From contig CANMMR010000003.1 of the NCBI GenBank assembly GCA_947499095.1, positions 1 through 64,000 on the forward strand: 64,000 nucleotides of DNA, written 5' to 3'. The notes below the pieces were generated by a model. That model had not been told where the DNA came from. It saw only the letters and a list, made by a program, of their open reading frames with translations, and searched no databases. Source of the DNA: an uncultured Erythrobacter sp. Lineage in GTDB: Bacteria; Pseudomonadota; Alphaproteobacteria; Sphingomonadales; Sphingomonadaceae. Position numbers and translations under genes: made by a program. Shown one piece after another: positions 50,556 to 59,846 of the stretch (position 1 is its first letter; every line of letters starts with the position of its first letter).

Positions 50556-51032
50556 TCAGACCAGCGTTTTTTCCGTCACCCAGTTGTCGATCGGCACACC
50601 GTCGATTTCGAACTCCCGTTTGTGCGTGACTTCATAGCCGACCCGTTTGAAGGCGGGTCGGGCAAGGTCGCTCGCTTCCGTGTGTAGCCGCTTTATGTCC
50701 CAGTGGCGCGCAATTACTTCCGCTTCCTCGAGGAGCAGATCCGCGAGGCCGAGACGAGTGTGGTCGGGATGGCAGTAGGGGTGGTCCACGTGGCCGTCAC
50801 GCTCCAGCAGGGCGTAGGCGACGGGCCGATTGTCCTCGTCGGCTGCAACCACGATCTGCGCACCGTTCGCGACGACATCACGATAGCGTTGCGGCCCGGG
50901 ATGGCGCGCACACCATGCGGCAACCTGCTCGGCGGATTAGGCGCGCGGGCCGATCGCCTCTATGGCTGCAGCGCAGATTGCGGCGACTGCGTCGGCATCC
51001 TCGTTGCGGTAGGGGCGGATCGCATAGGCCAT
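50556..51032 (-). pseudogene. GNAT acetyltransferase gene broken by an in-frame TAA
   Basis: A 158-codon frame of the GNAT family: MAYAIRPYRNEDADAVAAIC and AIGPRA, then TAA at 50937-50939 (codon 32), then in the same frame SAEQVAAWCARHPGPQRYRD, VVAADEDNRPVAYALLERDG, HVDHPYCHPDHTRLGLADLL (acetyl-CoA loop region, R-x-x-G-L-A type) and EASDLARPAFKRVGYEVTHKR. Related proteins commonly have Tyr between the A and S, so TAC or TAT to TAA is the simplest event. A restart at 50852 would produce only 98 residues and lack the first strand and helices. Ten bases separate it from the DUF4170 gene upstream on the strand. Confidence 0.85.
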
Positions 51033-51042
51033 CCGCTGCTGT

Positions 51043-51273
51043 TCAGGCGCCGGGGTCGAGCAGCTTGTGGAGGTGGACCACAACGTATTTCATCTCGGCA
51101 TCGTCGACTGTGCGCTGTGCATTGGCGCGCCACGCATCGACTGCCGCGTCGTAATTGCTGAACACACCGGCGACATGGATGCTCTCAGGATCGGCAAAGG
51201 TCTCGGAGCGCGGGTCGGTGACGCGACCGCCCATGACGAGGTAGAGCGTTTGCTTGGCTTCGGTTTCTTCCAC
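51043..51273 (-). CDS. DUF4170-family small protein
   Basis: A 76-residue cytoplasmic protein of the DUF4170 family: TLYLVMGGRVTDPRSETFAD near residues 9-28, IHVAGVFSNYDAAVDAWRAN near 32-51 and AQRTVDDAEMKYVVVHLHKL near the end. Function is unknown; homologues are widespread in alphaproteobacteria, often beside housekeeping genes. It precedes the broken GNAT gene by 10 bases. Confidence 0.85.
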   Translation of the reverse strand: MEETEAKQTLYLVMGGRVTDPRSETFADPESIHVAGVFSNYDAAVDAWRANAQRTVDDAEMKYVVVHLHKLLDPGA

Positions 51274-51323
51274 GGGATGGCTTTCTCGATTGGGGAGGGA
51301 GAGTGCCCCGGCCCAATAACGAA

Positions 51324-51355
51324 AGCGGCGCGACAGGCAAGCCCGTCGCGCCGCT
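51324..51355 (-). terminator. terminator-type hairpin of the envelope cluster
   Basis: An 11-bp perfect stem (AGCGGCGCGAC with GTCGCGCCGCT) around a 10-base loop lies 20 bases past the stop of the last envelope-cluster gene. On the minus strand it is followed by TTCGTTAT, a modest T-rich tail, so it probably ends that operon before DUF4170. Confidence 0.7.
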
Positions 51356-51375
51356 TCTGTTAGCTACGAATAATA

Positions 51376-51909
51376 TCAGTAACCGAAACGGGTCTTCAGC
51401 GAGCGGGCACCACGCGATCCGGCGCGCTTCGCCTTGCGCGAGTTGGCGCGTAGGGCATCGCTGGCTACATCCATGCGATAAGCTGCATCGCGGCGCAGGC
51501 CGCGTGCAGTGGTAGCGGCGCTGTCACCGAAGTCTTCGAAGCGGTCGCCGGCGTATTCCGCGGCATTCGCTGCACCGTCGATTGCACGCGCGCCATAGGC
51601 CAGAACGCTATCCAGTGCGAGAGTGGCGAGCGCACCTCCGCGGCGACCGAGCCTGCGGCCAGGGCGAGTCATCGCGCCGATTGCGAGACCGACAGCGATT
51701 GCACCACCGACAACAGCAAACGGATGCTTCTTGGTGAATTCGACCGCGCTATCCGCGACATCCTTCGCCTGGTCGGCGAAGCTGCGCTCGGCATTGCGCT
51801 TCTCACCTGCTTCGATCTTCGCACGCAGTTGCTCGCGCTTCTGTTCGTCGGTCAGCTTGCTGTCCGCGCTGATAGGGGTGACGTTGTTGGTTTCTGCTGT
51901 CTCAGCCAT
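51376..51909 (-). CDS. YqjD/DUF883-like membrane-anchored protein
   Basis: A 177-residue protein, the last of a four-gene cluster. An N-terminal charged helix (SKLTDEQKREQLRAKIEAGEKRN, residues about 17-39, with an extended Ala/Glu/Lys pattern) precedes a short hydrophobic segment, HPFAVVGGAIAVGLAIGAM, near 62-80, and a C-terminal Arg/Ala-rich region ending SLKTRFGY. The layout is that of YqjD/ElaB-like DUF883 proteins, which in enterics anchor to the inner membrane and associate with ribosomes in stationary phase; that role is not shown here. Start ATG 51909. Confidence 0.65.
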   Translation of the reverse strand: MAETAETNNVTPISADSKLTDEQKREQLRAKIEAGEKRNAERSFADQAKDVADSAVEFTKKHPFAVVGGAIAVGLAIGAMTRPGRRLGRRGGALATLALDSVLAYGARAIDGAANAAEYAGDRFEDFGDSAATTARGLRRDAAYRMDVASDALRANSRKAKRAGSRGARSLKTRFGY

Positions 51910-51955
51910 GAAAATCTCCGAATGTGTGTTCGGATCTACAACGGCTGTGCGGGGC

Positions 51956-52273
51956 TTATCGTTCCGCCGGTCCAGCGTCATCCTCGCTCGCGTCGTCTTC
52001 CTCGCCGAGGCCGAACAGGTCGAGCAGAGGATTGCGGGCAAACCAAACGACGACCGCAGCAATCAGTGCAGCAAGCGCTCCCTTGTTATCTTTGGCAACG
52101 TCAATCGCTTCCTCGTAGAGATCGACGGCGCCATCCTTGACCGTGTCGAATGTGCGGGCGGCCAGACCTTTGCGTGCCAGGTCGGTTTTCACATGCTCGA
52201 CATCGGCTTCAACCAAGGCTCTGGCCGAATCGCGGAGATAGCGATCTTCGAGCATTCGTTCACGGCGGGTCAT
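51956..52273 (-). CDS. small YqjK-like/DUF-type envelope protein
   Basis: A 105-residue protein with a charged N-terminal helix (MTRRERMLEDRYLRDSARAL then ADVEHVKTDLARKGLA) and one hydrophobic segment, GALAALIAAVVVWFARNPL near residues 65-83, then an acidic tail GEEDDASEDDAG. It is coupled to the upstream holin-like gene by a 4-base ATGA overlap. The position and layout recall YqjK, but similarity is structural only. Confidence 0.65.
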   Translation of the reverse strand: MTRRERMLEDRYLRDSARALVEADVEHVKTDLARKGLAARTFDTVKDGAVDLYEEAIDVAKDNKGALAALIAAVVVWFARNPLLDLFGLGEEDDASEDDAGPAER

Positions 52274-52704
52274 TCTTCTACGCCCTCCGAAAAGGCATCG
52301 CGAATATCGTCAATACGACCTTTGAGCATACGCAGAAGCACGATGCCGACCACGATAAGGGCGAGCGTCACGACGGCTGTTGCGCCCCACGGGCCGATGA
52401 GCGGGACGAGGGCAATGACGAGACCCACGGCCCCCGCGATGAGGGCGAGGTGGAACACGCCGAACGCAGCGAGGCCAAAGGCGACTGCGCCCTTGACCCT
52501 GTTAGCTGTGTAGCCTGCGCGGCTTTTCTGAAAAGCGAGCTCGGCTTCGGCGTAGGTCTTGCCGTCCGACAATAGCGCGACGACATCGTCGACCAGCGAA
52601 GCTTCGCTGGATCCCTGCTTTTCATCGGCAGGTTCGTAATCGTCCGGTGCGTCGAGAGGACCGAGATAACTCTCGGTCCCGCGCTCAACTTCGTCATCCC
52701 TCAT
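52270..52704 (-). CDS. YqjE-like (phage-holin superfamily III) membrane protein
   Basis: A 144-residue protein with an acidic N-terminus (EVERGTESYLGPLDAPDDYE near 5-24), an amphipathic helix (LVDDVVALLSDGKTYAEAEL near 37-56) and two strong membrane segments, FGLAAFGVFHLALIAGAVGLVIALVPLIG and AVVTLALIVVGIVLLRML, near 75-128, of the type annotated as phage holin family or YqjE. There are no phage genes nearby, so the name refers only to the membrane fold. ATG 52704; ATGA overlap with the next gene. Confidence 0.7.
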   Translation of the reverse strand: MRDDEVERGTESYLGPLDAPDDYEPADEKQGSSEASLVDDVVALLSDGKTYAEAELAFQKSRAGYTANRVKGAVAFGLAAFGVFHLALIAGAVGLVIALVPLIGPWGATAVVTLALIVVGIVLLRMLKGRIDDIRDAFSEGVEE

Positions 52705-52726
52705 CGCAGACCCCCTGTCGCGTCGA

Positions 52727-53368
52727 TCAACGGCGACCGCCCAACAGACGCGAAAGGAAGAAGCCGGCAACTGCGGCGATGCCAAGTGCCTTGCCGGGGC
52801 TGCGGCGAACGAATTCGCGGCCGTCGTCGACGAGGTCGTCGACGCTCTTCTGGTCGAGTTTGGCGGCATAGTCGTCGAGCGACTTCGATACGGTGCGGGC
52901 ATAATCGCCGTATTTCGCGCCGAGCTTCTCATCGACCTGATAGGCGTTGTCGTTCACCATCCGGCTGAGCGAGCGCATACCTTCGCTGGCCTTCACCTTG
53001 CCTTCGGTGGCGAGCTCGCGGCCCTTGACCTTGGCATCGTCGCCATAAGCCTTGGCTTCGGCCACCCAATCGTCACCCTTGCCCTTGGCCTGAGTGCGAT
53101 ACGCCGCCGCGCGATCCTTGCCTTCCGCCTTCAGCGCGGCAGCGCCAGCCTTGGCTTCCTCGAGAGCGGCATTGAAGCGCGACTTGGCTTCGGTGCGGTT
53201 GTCGGTGGTGGTCGGTTCGACGGTGTTGATGGCAGTATTGGTCACGGGGGTGGTCTCCTTGGCTGCGGGCGTCTTCGCCACGGTTTTGCGCGGCTTGGCG
53301 GCAGTGGATTTCGTCTTGGCGGGTGTCTTGCGCTTTTTCGGTGCGCTGGGTCCGTCGGTGTCGGCCAT
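52727..53368 (-). CDS. Lys/Ala-rich envelope protein (DUF883-like), first of cluster
   Basis: A 213-residue protein with an N-terminal histone-H1-like stretch rich in Lys, Ala, Pro and Thr (residues about 9-45, e.g. KKRKTPAKTKSTAAKPRKTV), a long Ala/Glu/Lys helix with repeated AKAYG- and AKGKG-type segments (about 60-150), and a final hydrophobic segment, KALGIAAVAGFFLSRLLGG, near residues 192-211. This is the DUF883 pattern with a basic, possibly nucleic-acid or surface-binding tail. First gene of the 53368-51376 minus-strand cluster. Confidence 0.65.
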   Translation of the reverse strand: MADTDGPSAPKKRKTPAKTKSTAAKPRKTVAKTPAAKETTPVTNTAINTVEPTTTDNRTEAKSRFNAALEEAKAGAAALKAEGKDRAAAYRTQAKGKGDDWVAEAKAYGDDAKVKGRELATEGKVKASEGMRSLSRMVNDNAYQVDEKLGAKYGDYARTVSKSLDDYAAKLDQKSVDDLVDDGREFVRRSPGKALGIAAVAGFFLSRLLGGRR

Positions 53369-53416
53369 TGCAGTCGTCCTTGCCCTCAATTGTTTTCATG
53401 CCCCCAACGCTTCTGA

Positions 53417-54829
<1,413 letters not shown>

Positions 54830-54906
54830 CGCGCCATCCGGCGAAACGATTGCCAGCCTAGGTCCTCTCGGTTAGCGTCGCCCCTTGCTCTTTGTGGGAG
54901 AGGAGC

Positions 54907-55956
54907 TTGGGACAATTTCCGGTCCATCCGGACGAGGTGACGGCCAGCTGGCTCGGCGGCGTGCTCGGTGCGCGGGTCGACAACGTGCGCTGGGAAGCCA
55001 TCGGCACCGGCCAGGTCGGCGACAGTGTGCGATTCCATTGCGAGGGGCAGCGCGGCGCTTTCACGCTGGCCGGAAAGTTCAGCGCGGAAGACGAGGCCAG
55101 CAAGGCAACGGCCACATCCTTCGGCCTCTATCGCAAAGAGGTCGAGTTCTATCGCAGCACCGCACCGCATCTCGCCGTGCGCGTGCCAAAAGTGCATTTT
55201 GCCGAGGTCAATGATGAGGGCAGCGAATTTCTCCTCCTGTTCGAGGATCTCGGCCCGGCCGAGCAGGGCAACCAGATCGTCGGCTGCGGAATAGACAGGG
55301 CACGCGACGCGATCGTCCAGGCCGCAGCGATTCACGCGCCGAGCTGGAACAATACCCAGCTTCTCGAAGCGGAATGGATCCAGCCTCCACCGGAGCTCGG
55401 TGCGACCGTCGCCGCGATGTATCCGCAGGCCCAGGCCGTTTTCCGTGAGCGATACGCCGACCAGCTCGAGCCGGACTTCATGACATTGTGTGAGGTATTG
55501 GCGGAGCAGGCACCGGTCTACTTCCGGAGCGATCCCGACCGGCAATGCATCGTCCACGGCGATTTCCGCCTCGACAACATGCTGTTCGACATCAAGGGCG
55601 GGGCGGAGCCCGTCGCCATTCTGGACTGGCAGACCGTCACCGTCGGCAAGGCCATGACAGACGTCGGCTATTTCATGGGCTGCGGCATCGGCGAGGCGCT
55701 GTGGCGCGAGCACGAAGACGATTTGCTCGACGTCTGGCTGGAGGAGATGGCGAGACGCGGCGTCAGGCTGAGTCGTGATGATACCGAGAACGATTACCGG
55801 CGGGGTATCCTGCACGGCGTCTCCACCGCCGTTTTCAGCGCCGCTTTCGTCAAGCGCACCGAGCGGGGCGACGCGAATTTCCTGTCCATGGCGCGCGGCG
55901 CCTGCTCGCTGGCGCTGGCCCGCGACAGCCTTGCCGCTTTGAAAGAGGTAAGTTGA
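54907..55956 (+). CDS. phosphotransferase-like protein (APH/EcKinase-type)
   Basis: A 349-residue protein of the aminoglycoside-phosphotransferase/ecdysteroid-kinase-like superfamily: LLLFEDLG near residues 107-114 (hinge), IVHGDFRLDNMLFD near 214-227 (the catalytic H-G-D-x-x-x-x-N loop) and VAILDWQTVTVGKAMTDVGYF near 235-255 (the DxD-type metal motif). The TTG start at 54907 follows GGGAGAGGAG; an earlier TTG at 54892 is possible. The substrate is unknown, and a role in handling a small alcohol or sterol-like compound is speculative. Its stop overlaps the next gene by 4 bases. Confidence 0.8.
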   Translation: MGQFPVHPDEVTASWLGGVLGARVDNVRWEAIGTGQVGDSVRFHCEGQRGAFTLAGKFSAEDEASKATATSFGLYRKEVEFYRSTAPHLAVRVPKVHFAEVNDEGSEFLLLFEDLGPAEQGNQIVGCGIDRARDAIVQAAAIHAPSWNNTQLLEAEWIQPPPELGATVAAMYPQAQAVFRERYADQLEPDFMTLCEVLAEQAPVYFRSDPDRQCIVHGDFRLDNMLFDIKGGAEPVAILDWQTVTVGKAMTDVGYFMGCGIGEALWREHEDDLLDVWLEEMARRGVRLSRDDTENDYRRGILHGVSTAVFSAAFVKRTERGDANFLSMARGACSLALARDSLAALKEVS

Positions 55957-57047
55957 TGGTCCTGTCCCGCGGCGATGAATATCCGATCCACCAGACGCCC
56001 GAGCCGGTCGCCTATTCCGGCACCGATCGCAATTTCTACGACCGCTATTTCTTCAACGGCTATGCCCCCGACGGCAGCGGTTTCTTCGCTCTGGCGCTGG
56101 GCGTCTATCCGCATCTCGACGTGATGGATGCGCATTTCAATGTGGTGCGCGACGGAGTGCAGCATTGTATCCACGCGAGCCGCGAGTTGAAGATGGAGCG
56201 CATGGACCTGATCGTCGGGCCGATCCGCATCGAGGTGATCGAACCGCTCCACAAGCTGCGCCTGATCGTGGACGAATGCGAGGGCGTTTCGGCAGACCTC
56301 ACCTTCACCAGCCGCGCCTTCGCGATCGAGGAACCGCGCTTCACGCATCGCATCGGCCCGCGTGCATTCATGGACTACACGCGCATGACGCAGAACGGGC
56401 ACTACGAAGGCTGGATTTCGGCCGATGGTGACCGGCGCGAGCTGGCGGCGGGCACAGCCGGCACGCGCGATCGCAGCTGGGGTGTGCGGCCCATCGGCGC
56501 CCGCGATCCGCAGCCCATGCCCGGTGCCCCGCTGCCCGGCTTCTTCTGGCAATGGACACCGATCAATTTTGCGGGCGGCAGCCTGTTCTTCCACGTCAAC
56601 AATGACGAGCACGGCCGCGCCTGGAATACGCGCGCCGCCTGGGCACCCGACAATGCAGAGGCCAGCGACATCCGCGAAGGGCACGGCAGCATGCGGACGC
56701 GGCTCGCGCCCGGCACCCGCTGGCCGACCGGCGGAACGCTGTCGCTGGCCGTGCCCGGCGCGCCGGAGCAGGTGACGCTCGAACCGCTGTCACGCTTCCA
56801 GATGCGAGGGCTGGGGTACACCGATCCAGATTGGGGGCACGGGCTCCACCACGGGCCGCTCAAGGTGGCGCGCGAGGATATCGAGCTGGATCAGCTCGAT
56901 CCGCTAGAGCCCCAGAACCTCCATGTGCAAATGCCGATGCGCGTTACCGGCAGCGCGGGCGAAGAGGGTATTGGCGTGTTCGAGCAGCTCATCATCGGGC
57001 CGTTCTCACCGCTCGGCCTGGGAGAATTCCTCGACGGTGCCAGCTAG
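55953..57047 (+). CDS. uncharacterised protein paired with the kinase-like gene
   Basis: A 364-residue protein without signal peptide. It looks like two beta-rich halves: an N-terminal YPIHQTPEPVAYSGTDRNFYDRYFFN block near residues 10-35 and SWGVRPIGARDPQPMPGAPLPGFFWQW near 173-199 in the centre, a pattern I associate with the AttH/DUF7064-type lipocalin-like proteins, but I am not sure. It is translationally coupled to the kinase-like gene (ATGA) and its stop overlaps the convergent transporter gene by 4 bases. Probably part of the same catabolic route. Confidence 0.6.
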   Translation: MMVLSRGDEYPIHQTPEPVAYSGTDRNFYDRYFFNGYAPDGSGFFALALGVYPHLDVMDAHFNVVRDGVQHCIHASRELKMERMDLIVGPIRIEVIEPLHKLRLIVDECEGVSADLTFTSRAFAIEEPRFTHRIGPRAFMDYTRMTQNGHYEGWISADGDRRELAAGTAGTRDRSWGVRPIGARDPQPMPGAPLPGFFWQWTPINFAGGSLFFHVNNDEHGRAWNTRAAWAPDNAEASDIREGHGSMRTRLAPGTRWPTGGTLSLAVPGAPEQVTLEPLSRFQMRGLGYTDPDWGHGLHHGPLKVAREDIELDQLDPLEPQNLHVQMPMRVTGSAGEEGIGVFEQLIIGPFSPLGLGEFLDGAS

Positions 57048-57874
57048 CGCGAGAGCAACAGCACCGCCACGCCGCCGAAGATCACGATGCCGCCGCCGAT
57101 CTTCAGCCGGTCGGGGCGTTCGCCGAGAAACAGCGTCGCGATCAGCAGCGCAAACAGGATCGAGCTCTCACGCAAGGGAGCGAGACGTGGCAATTCACCG
57201 ACCGAATAGGCAAGCATTGCAAGGCCATAGCTGACCACGCCCGCCGCTCCGGCTGCGACGCAGCTCTTCCAGTTGCGGCGTGTGTAGTCGATGAAGGCGC
57301 GGCCACGCCAAGCTCCAAACGCCCCGCCGATCACAGCTCCCAGCACGAAGAAAGCCCATGCGATGTAGGAAAAGGGCGTAGGAGCGTTCCGGACGCCGCC
57401 CGCATCGAGTACGGTGTAGGTTGCAACGGCAAGGCCGGTAAGCAGCGAATAGCCCAGCGCCTCCCGCGTCAAGTTGCGCCCTATCGCGCTGAGAAGGATC
57501 CCGCTCGTGACCAGTCCCATACCGATTGCGACCGGGAGAGTAATCGCGTCGCCCAGGAACACTACTGCACCGAAGGCCGCGAAAACCGGCGCAGTGCCCC
57601 GCATGACGGGATAGGTCGCGCTCATGTCGGCAACCTCGAACGCCCGCACCAGCGCGAGGAAATAGACGGCATGGACGACCAGCGATCCGAGCAGCCAGCC
57701 CCAAGCGCCATGCGGCGGCGGGAACAAGAAGATCGCCGGCAGCACCAGCAAGCCACCACTCAGATCGATGAGCGCCCGGCTTGCGAGTTTGTCTTCGCCC
57801 GATTTGAGGACGGCGTTCACCACCGCATGGATCGCGCCGGACGCGATCATCATCAGGGCGGCGATTTCGAGCAT
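57044..57874 (-). CDS. EamA/DMT-family transporter
   Basis: A 276-residue inner-membrane protein with about ten hydrophobic segments in two halves, of the drug/metabolite transporter family: FEVADMSATYPVMRGTAPVF near residues 84-103 and a mirrored C-terminal half ending RLKIGGGIVIFGGVAVLLLSR. It lies 4 bases after ribH on the same strand, so it is in the ribB-ribH operon. That position suggests flavin or a precursor as cargo (RibN is an EamA-type flavin transporter), though most EamA proteins carry other compounds. Confidence 0.85.
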   Translation of the reverse strand: MLEIAALMMIASGAIHAVVNAVLKSGEDKLASRALIDLSGGLLVLPAIFLFPPPHGAWGWLLGSLVVHAVYFLALVRAFEVADMSATYPVMRGTAPVFAAFGAVVFLGDAITLPVAIGMGLVTSGILLSAIGRNLTREALGYSLLTGLAVATYTVLDAGGVRNAPTPFSYIAWAFFVLGAVIGGAFGAWRGRAFIDYTRRNWKSCVAAGAAGVVSYGLAMLAYSVGELPRLAPLRESSILFALLIATLFLGERPDRLKIGGGIVIFGGVAVLLLSR

Positions 57875-57878
57875 TTAC

Positions 57879-58301
57879 TCAGCGGGCGAAGCGCCCCTGC
57901 AGTTCGAGCAGCGCCAATGCAGCCTGCGCCGCCTCGCCGCCCTTGTTCTTCTGCTTCGGATCGGCGCGGACCAGCGCCTGGTCCTCGTTCTCGACCGTCA
58001 GGATTCCGTTGCCGATCGCGATGCCATCCATGGTCAGCGCCATGATCCCGCGCGCGCTTTCGCCCGCGACGATCTCGAAATGATAGGTCTCGCCGCGGAT
58101 CACGACGCCGATGGCGACGAAGCCGTCGTACTGCCCGCTGTCGGCGGCCATCGAGATTGCACCGGGCACTTCCAGCGCGCCGGGCACGGTGAGCACTTCG
58201 GCCTCGTGACCCTGCGCTGCCAAAGCCTCGCGCGCGCCGTCGATCAGCATGTCGTTGAGGTGGTCGTAGAAACGCGCTTCGACGATCAGGAACTTGGCCA
58301 T
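57879..58301 (-). CDS. ribH: 6,7-dimethyl-8-ribityllumazine synthase
   Basis: Condenses the pyrimidine intermediate with 3,4-dihydroxybutanone phosphate to lumazine, the step before riboflavin. The 140-residue protein has [20 protein letters not shown] near residues 4-23, [16 protein letters not shown] near 39-54, [19 protein letters not shown] near 65-83 (His base) and [15 protein letters not shown] 58301 starts MAKFLIVEA. It follows ribB by 4 bases. Confidence 0.95.
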   Translation of the reverse strand: MAKFLIVEARFYDHLNDMLIDGAREALAAQGHEAEVLTVPGALEVPGAISMAADSGQYDGFVAIGVVIRGETYHFEIVAGESARGIMALTMDGIAIGNGILTVENEDQALVRADPKQKNKGGEAAQAALALLELQGRFAR

Positions 58302-58305
58302 GGAA

Positions 58306-59544
58306 TCACTCCGGAATGGGACGGTGGTCGACGATGTTGAGGCCATAGCCTTCGATCGCCACAACGTTGGGTTGCGAATTGCTGAGCAGGATCATGTCCT
58401 CGATGCCGAGGTCGGCGAGGATCTGGGAGCCGATACCGACATTGCGCTCGGCCTCGCTCTCGCCATAGCCGCTCGCCGGACGGCCGGTGATGATCACGAT
58501 CACGCCCGAGCCATGATCTCCGACTGCCTGCATCGCCCGTTGCAAGGTGCGCTTGCGGCCACCCGGTTTGCCGAGCACGTCGTCGAAGATCGAGATCGGA
58601 TGGACGCGGGCGAGGGTGGGTTCGCCGGGCCTCACCTCACCCTTCTGGAGCACATAGCTCTCGCTGCCGTCGACCGTGTTGCGATAGGTCATCATGCGCC
58701 ATGCGCCGCCATAGTCGGACTCGAAATTGTCCTCGGCCACACGTTCGACGAGATGGTCGTTGCGCATGCGATATTCGATGAGATCGCGGATCGTGCCGAT
58801 CTTCATCTCGTGCTTGCGTGCGAACGTGACGAGGTCGTCGAGGCGGGCCATGGTGCCGTCCTCGTTCATGATCTCGCAGATTACGCCAGCAGGATTGAGA
58901 CCTGCGAGGCGCGAAATGTCGACTGCCGCTTCGGTATGACCGGCGCGCACGAGGACCCCGCCGTCACGCGCAGCCAGCGGGAAGACGTGGCCAGGAGTGA
59001 CGATATCGTCCGGGCCCTTGCTGGCATCGATCGCCACTGACACGGTACGCGCGCGGTCTGCGGCGCTGATGCCGGTGGTGACTCCGGTCTTGGCCTCGAT
59101 CGAGGTGGTGAAGGCTGTTTGCATGCTTTCACGATTGTCGCGGCTCATCGGTTCGAGACCGAGCGCCTCGACCCGCTTGCGGTCGAGCGAAAGGCAGATG
59201 AGCCCGCGGCCGTGGGTAGCCATGAAATTGATCGCATCGGGCGTTGCCATCTGAGCGGGGATGATGAGATCGCCCTCGTTCTCGCGATCCTCGTCGTCGA
59301 CGAGAATGTACATCCGGCCATTACGGGCTTCGTTGATGATCTCCTCGGCACCGACGATCACAGGCGTTTCGTCGTTCGCTTCAAGGAACGCCTCGAGCTT
59401 TGCCAGCGTATCGGCAGTCGGGTTCCAGCCGTCCTCGGCGCAATCGCGCAGGGTATTGGCATGCAACCCGGCTGCGCGGGCGAGGCCAGCGCGGGTCATC
59501 AGACCCTGCGAGACGAGCGAGCGAACTTTGTCGATAGTGTTCAT
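58306..59544 (-). CDS. ribB: HTH-RibB: 3,4-dihydroxy-2-butanone-4-phosphate synthase with DNA-binding N-terminus
   Basis: The 412-residue protein has three parts. Residues about 1-55 form a Cro/C1-type helix-turn-helix ([20 protein letters not shown] then [14 protein letters not shown]). Residues about 60-260 are the RibB domain ([55 protein letters not shown]) that makes 3,4-dihydroxybutanone phosphate from ribulose-5-phosphate. The rest resembles GTP cyclohydrolase II ([25 protein letters not shown]) but lacks its three zinc-binding cysteines, so that activity is unlikely. The family usually has no HTH. The start at 59544 makes the complete HTH; a palindrome covers the promoter. Confidence 0.9.
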   Translation of the reverse strand: MNTIDKVRSLVSQGLMTRAGLARAAGLHANTLRDCAEDGWNPTADTLAKLEAFLEANDETPVIVGAEEIINEARNGRMYILVDDEDRENEGDLIIPAQMATPDAINFMATHGRGLICLSLDRKRVEALGLEPMSRDNRESMQTAFTTSIEAKTGVTTGISAADRARTVSVAIDASKGPDDIVTPGHVFPLAARDGGVLVRAGHTEAAVDISRLAGLNPAGVICEIMNEDGTMARLDDLVTFARKHEMKIGTIRDLIEYRMRNDHLVERVAEDNFESDYGGAWRMMTYRNTVDGSESYVLQKGEVRPGEPTLARVHPISIFDDVLGKPGGRKRTLQRAMQAVGDHGSGVIVIITGRPASGYGESEAERNVGIGSQILADLGIEDMILLSNSQPNVVAIEGYGLNIVDHRPIPE

Positions 59545-59552
59545 GGCCCGAC

Positions 59553-59595
59553 CGACTATCACATCGAAATGTGATGTCAATCAACGCAATCACAT
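59553..59595 (-). promoter_or_regulatory. ribB promoter with palindromic operator
   Basis: A perfect TTGACA (-35 type) lies on the minus strand at 59575-59580, and directly after it is an 18-base palindrome, ATCACATTTCGATGTGAT (59558-59575), filling the spacer to a possible -10 (TAGTCG or TGATAG). The half site ATCACAT recurs on the plus strand at 59589-59595, 31 bases from the first, about three helical turns. This is the layout of a repressor operator. No FMN-riboswitch-like sequence is evident in the 116 bases between ribB and tRNA-Lys. Confidence 0.65.
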
Positions 59596-59660
59596 TGCGT
59601 GTTGGGCGTGGTACATCCCGCCTGTGCCAGCGAAAATCGCGCAATGAAATTAAAGAGAAA

Positions 59661-59736
<76 letters not shown>

Positions 59737-59767
59737 ACACTGCGGCTTGCCGCTCGCCCATGGATGG

Positions 59768-59789
59768 GCGCCCCGAATCGGGGAGGCGC
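59768..59789. terminator. hairpin between rodA and tRNA-Lys
   Basis: GCGCCCC and GGGG(A)GGCGC form a stem with one bulged A around GAATC, about 58 bases past the rodA stop on the minus strand. No T run follows, so termination of the mre/rod operon here is only a possibility. Confidence 0.35.
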
Positions 59790-59846
59790 TCATATAGCTG
59801 GCTTGCTCGCGATTGAAAGGGGTTTTTCCGGTCGCTTGAGGTGCGT

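Noticed and set aside
52270-52704. Prophage because of a holin-type protein
   Set aside because: No other phage gene is near; the protein belongs to the YqjE-like group in an envelope cluster.
59545-59660. FMN riboswitch upstream of ribB
   Set aside because: The 116 bases show no conserved multi-stem aptamer pattern that I recognise, and the region is filled by a promoter and palindrome.
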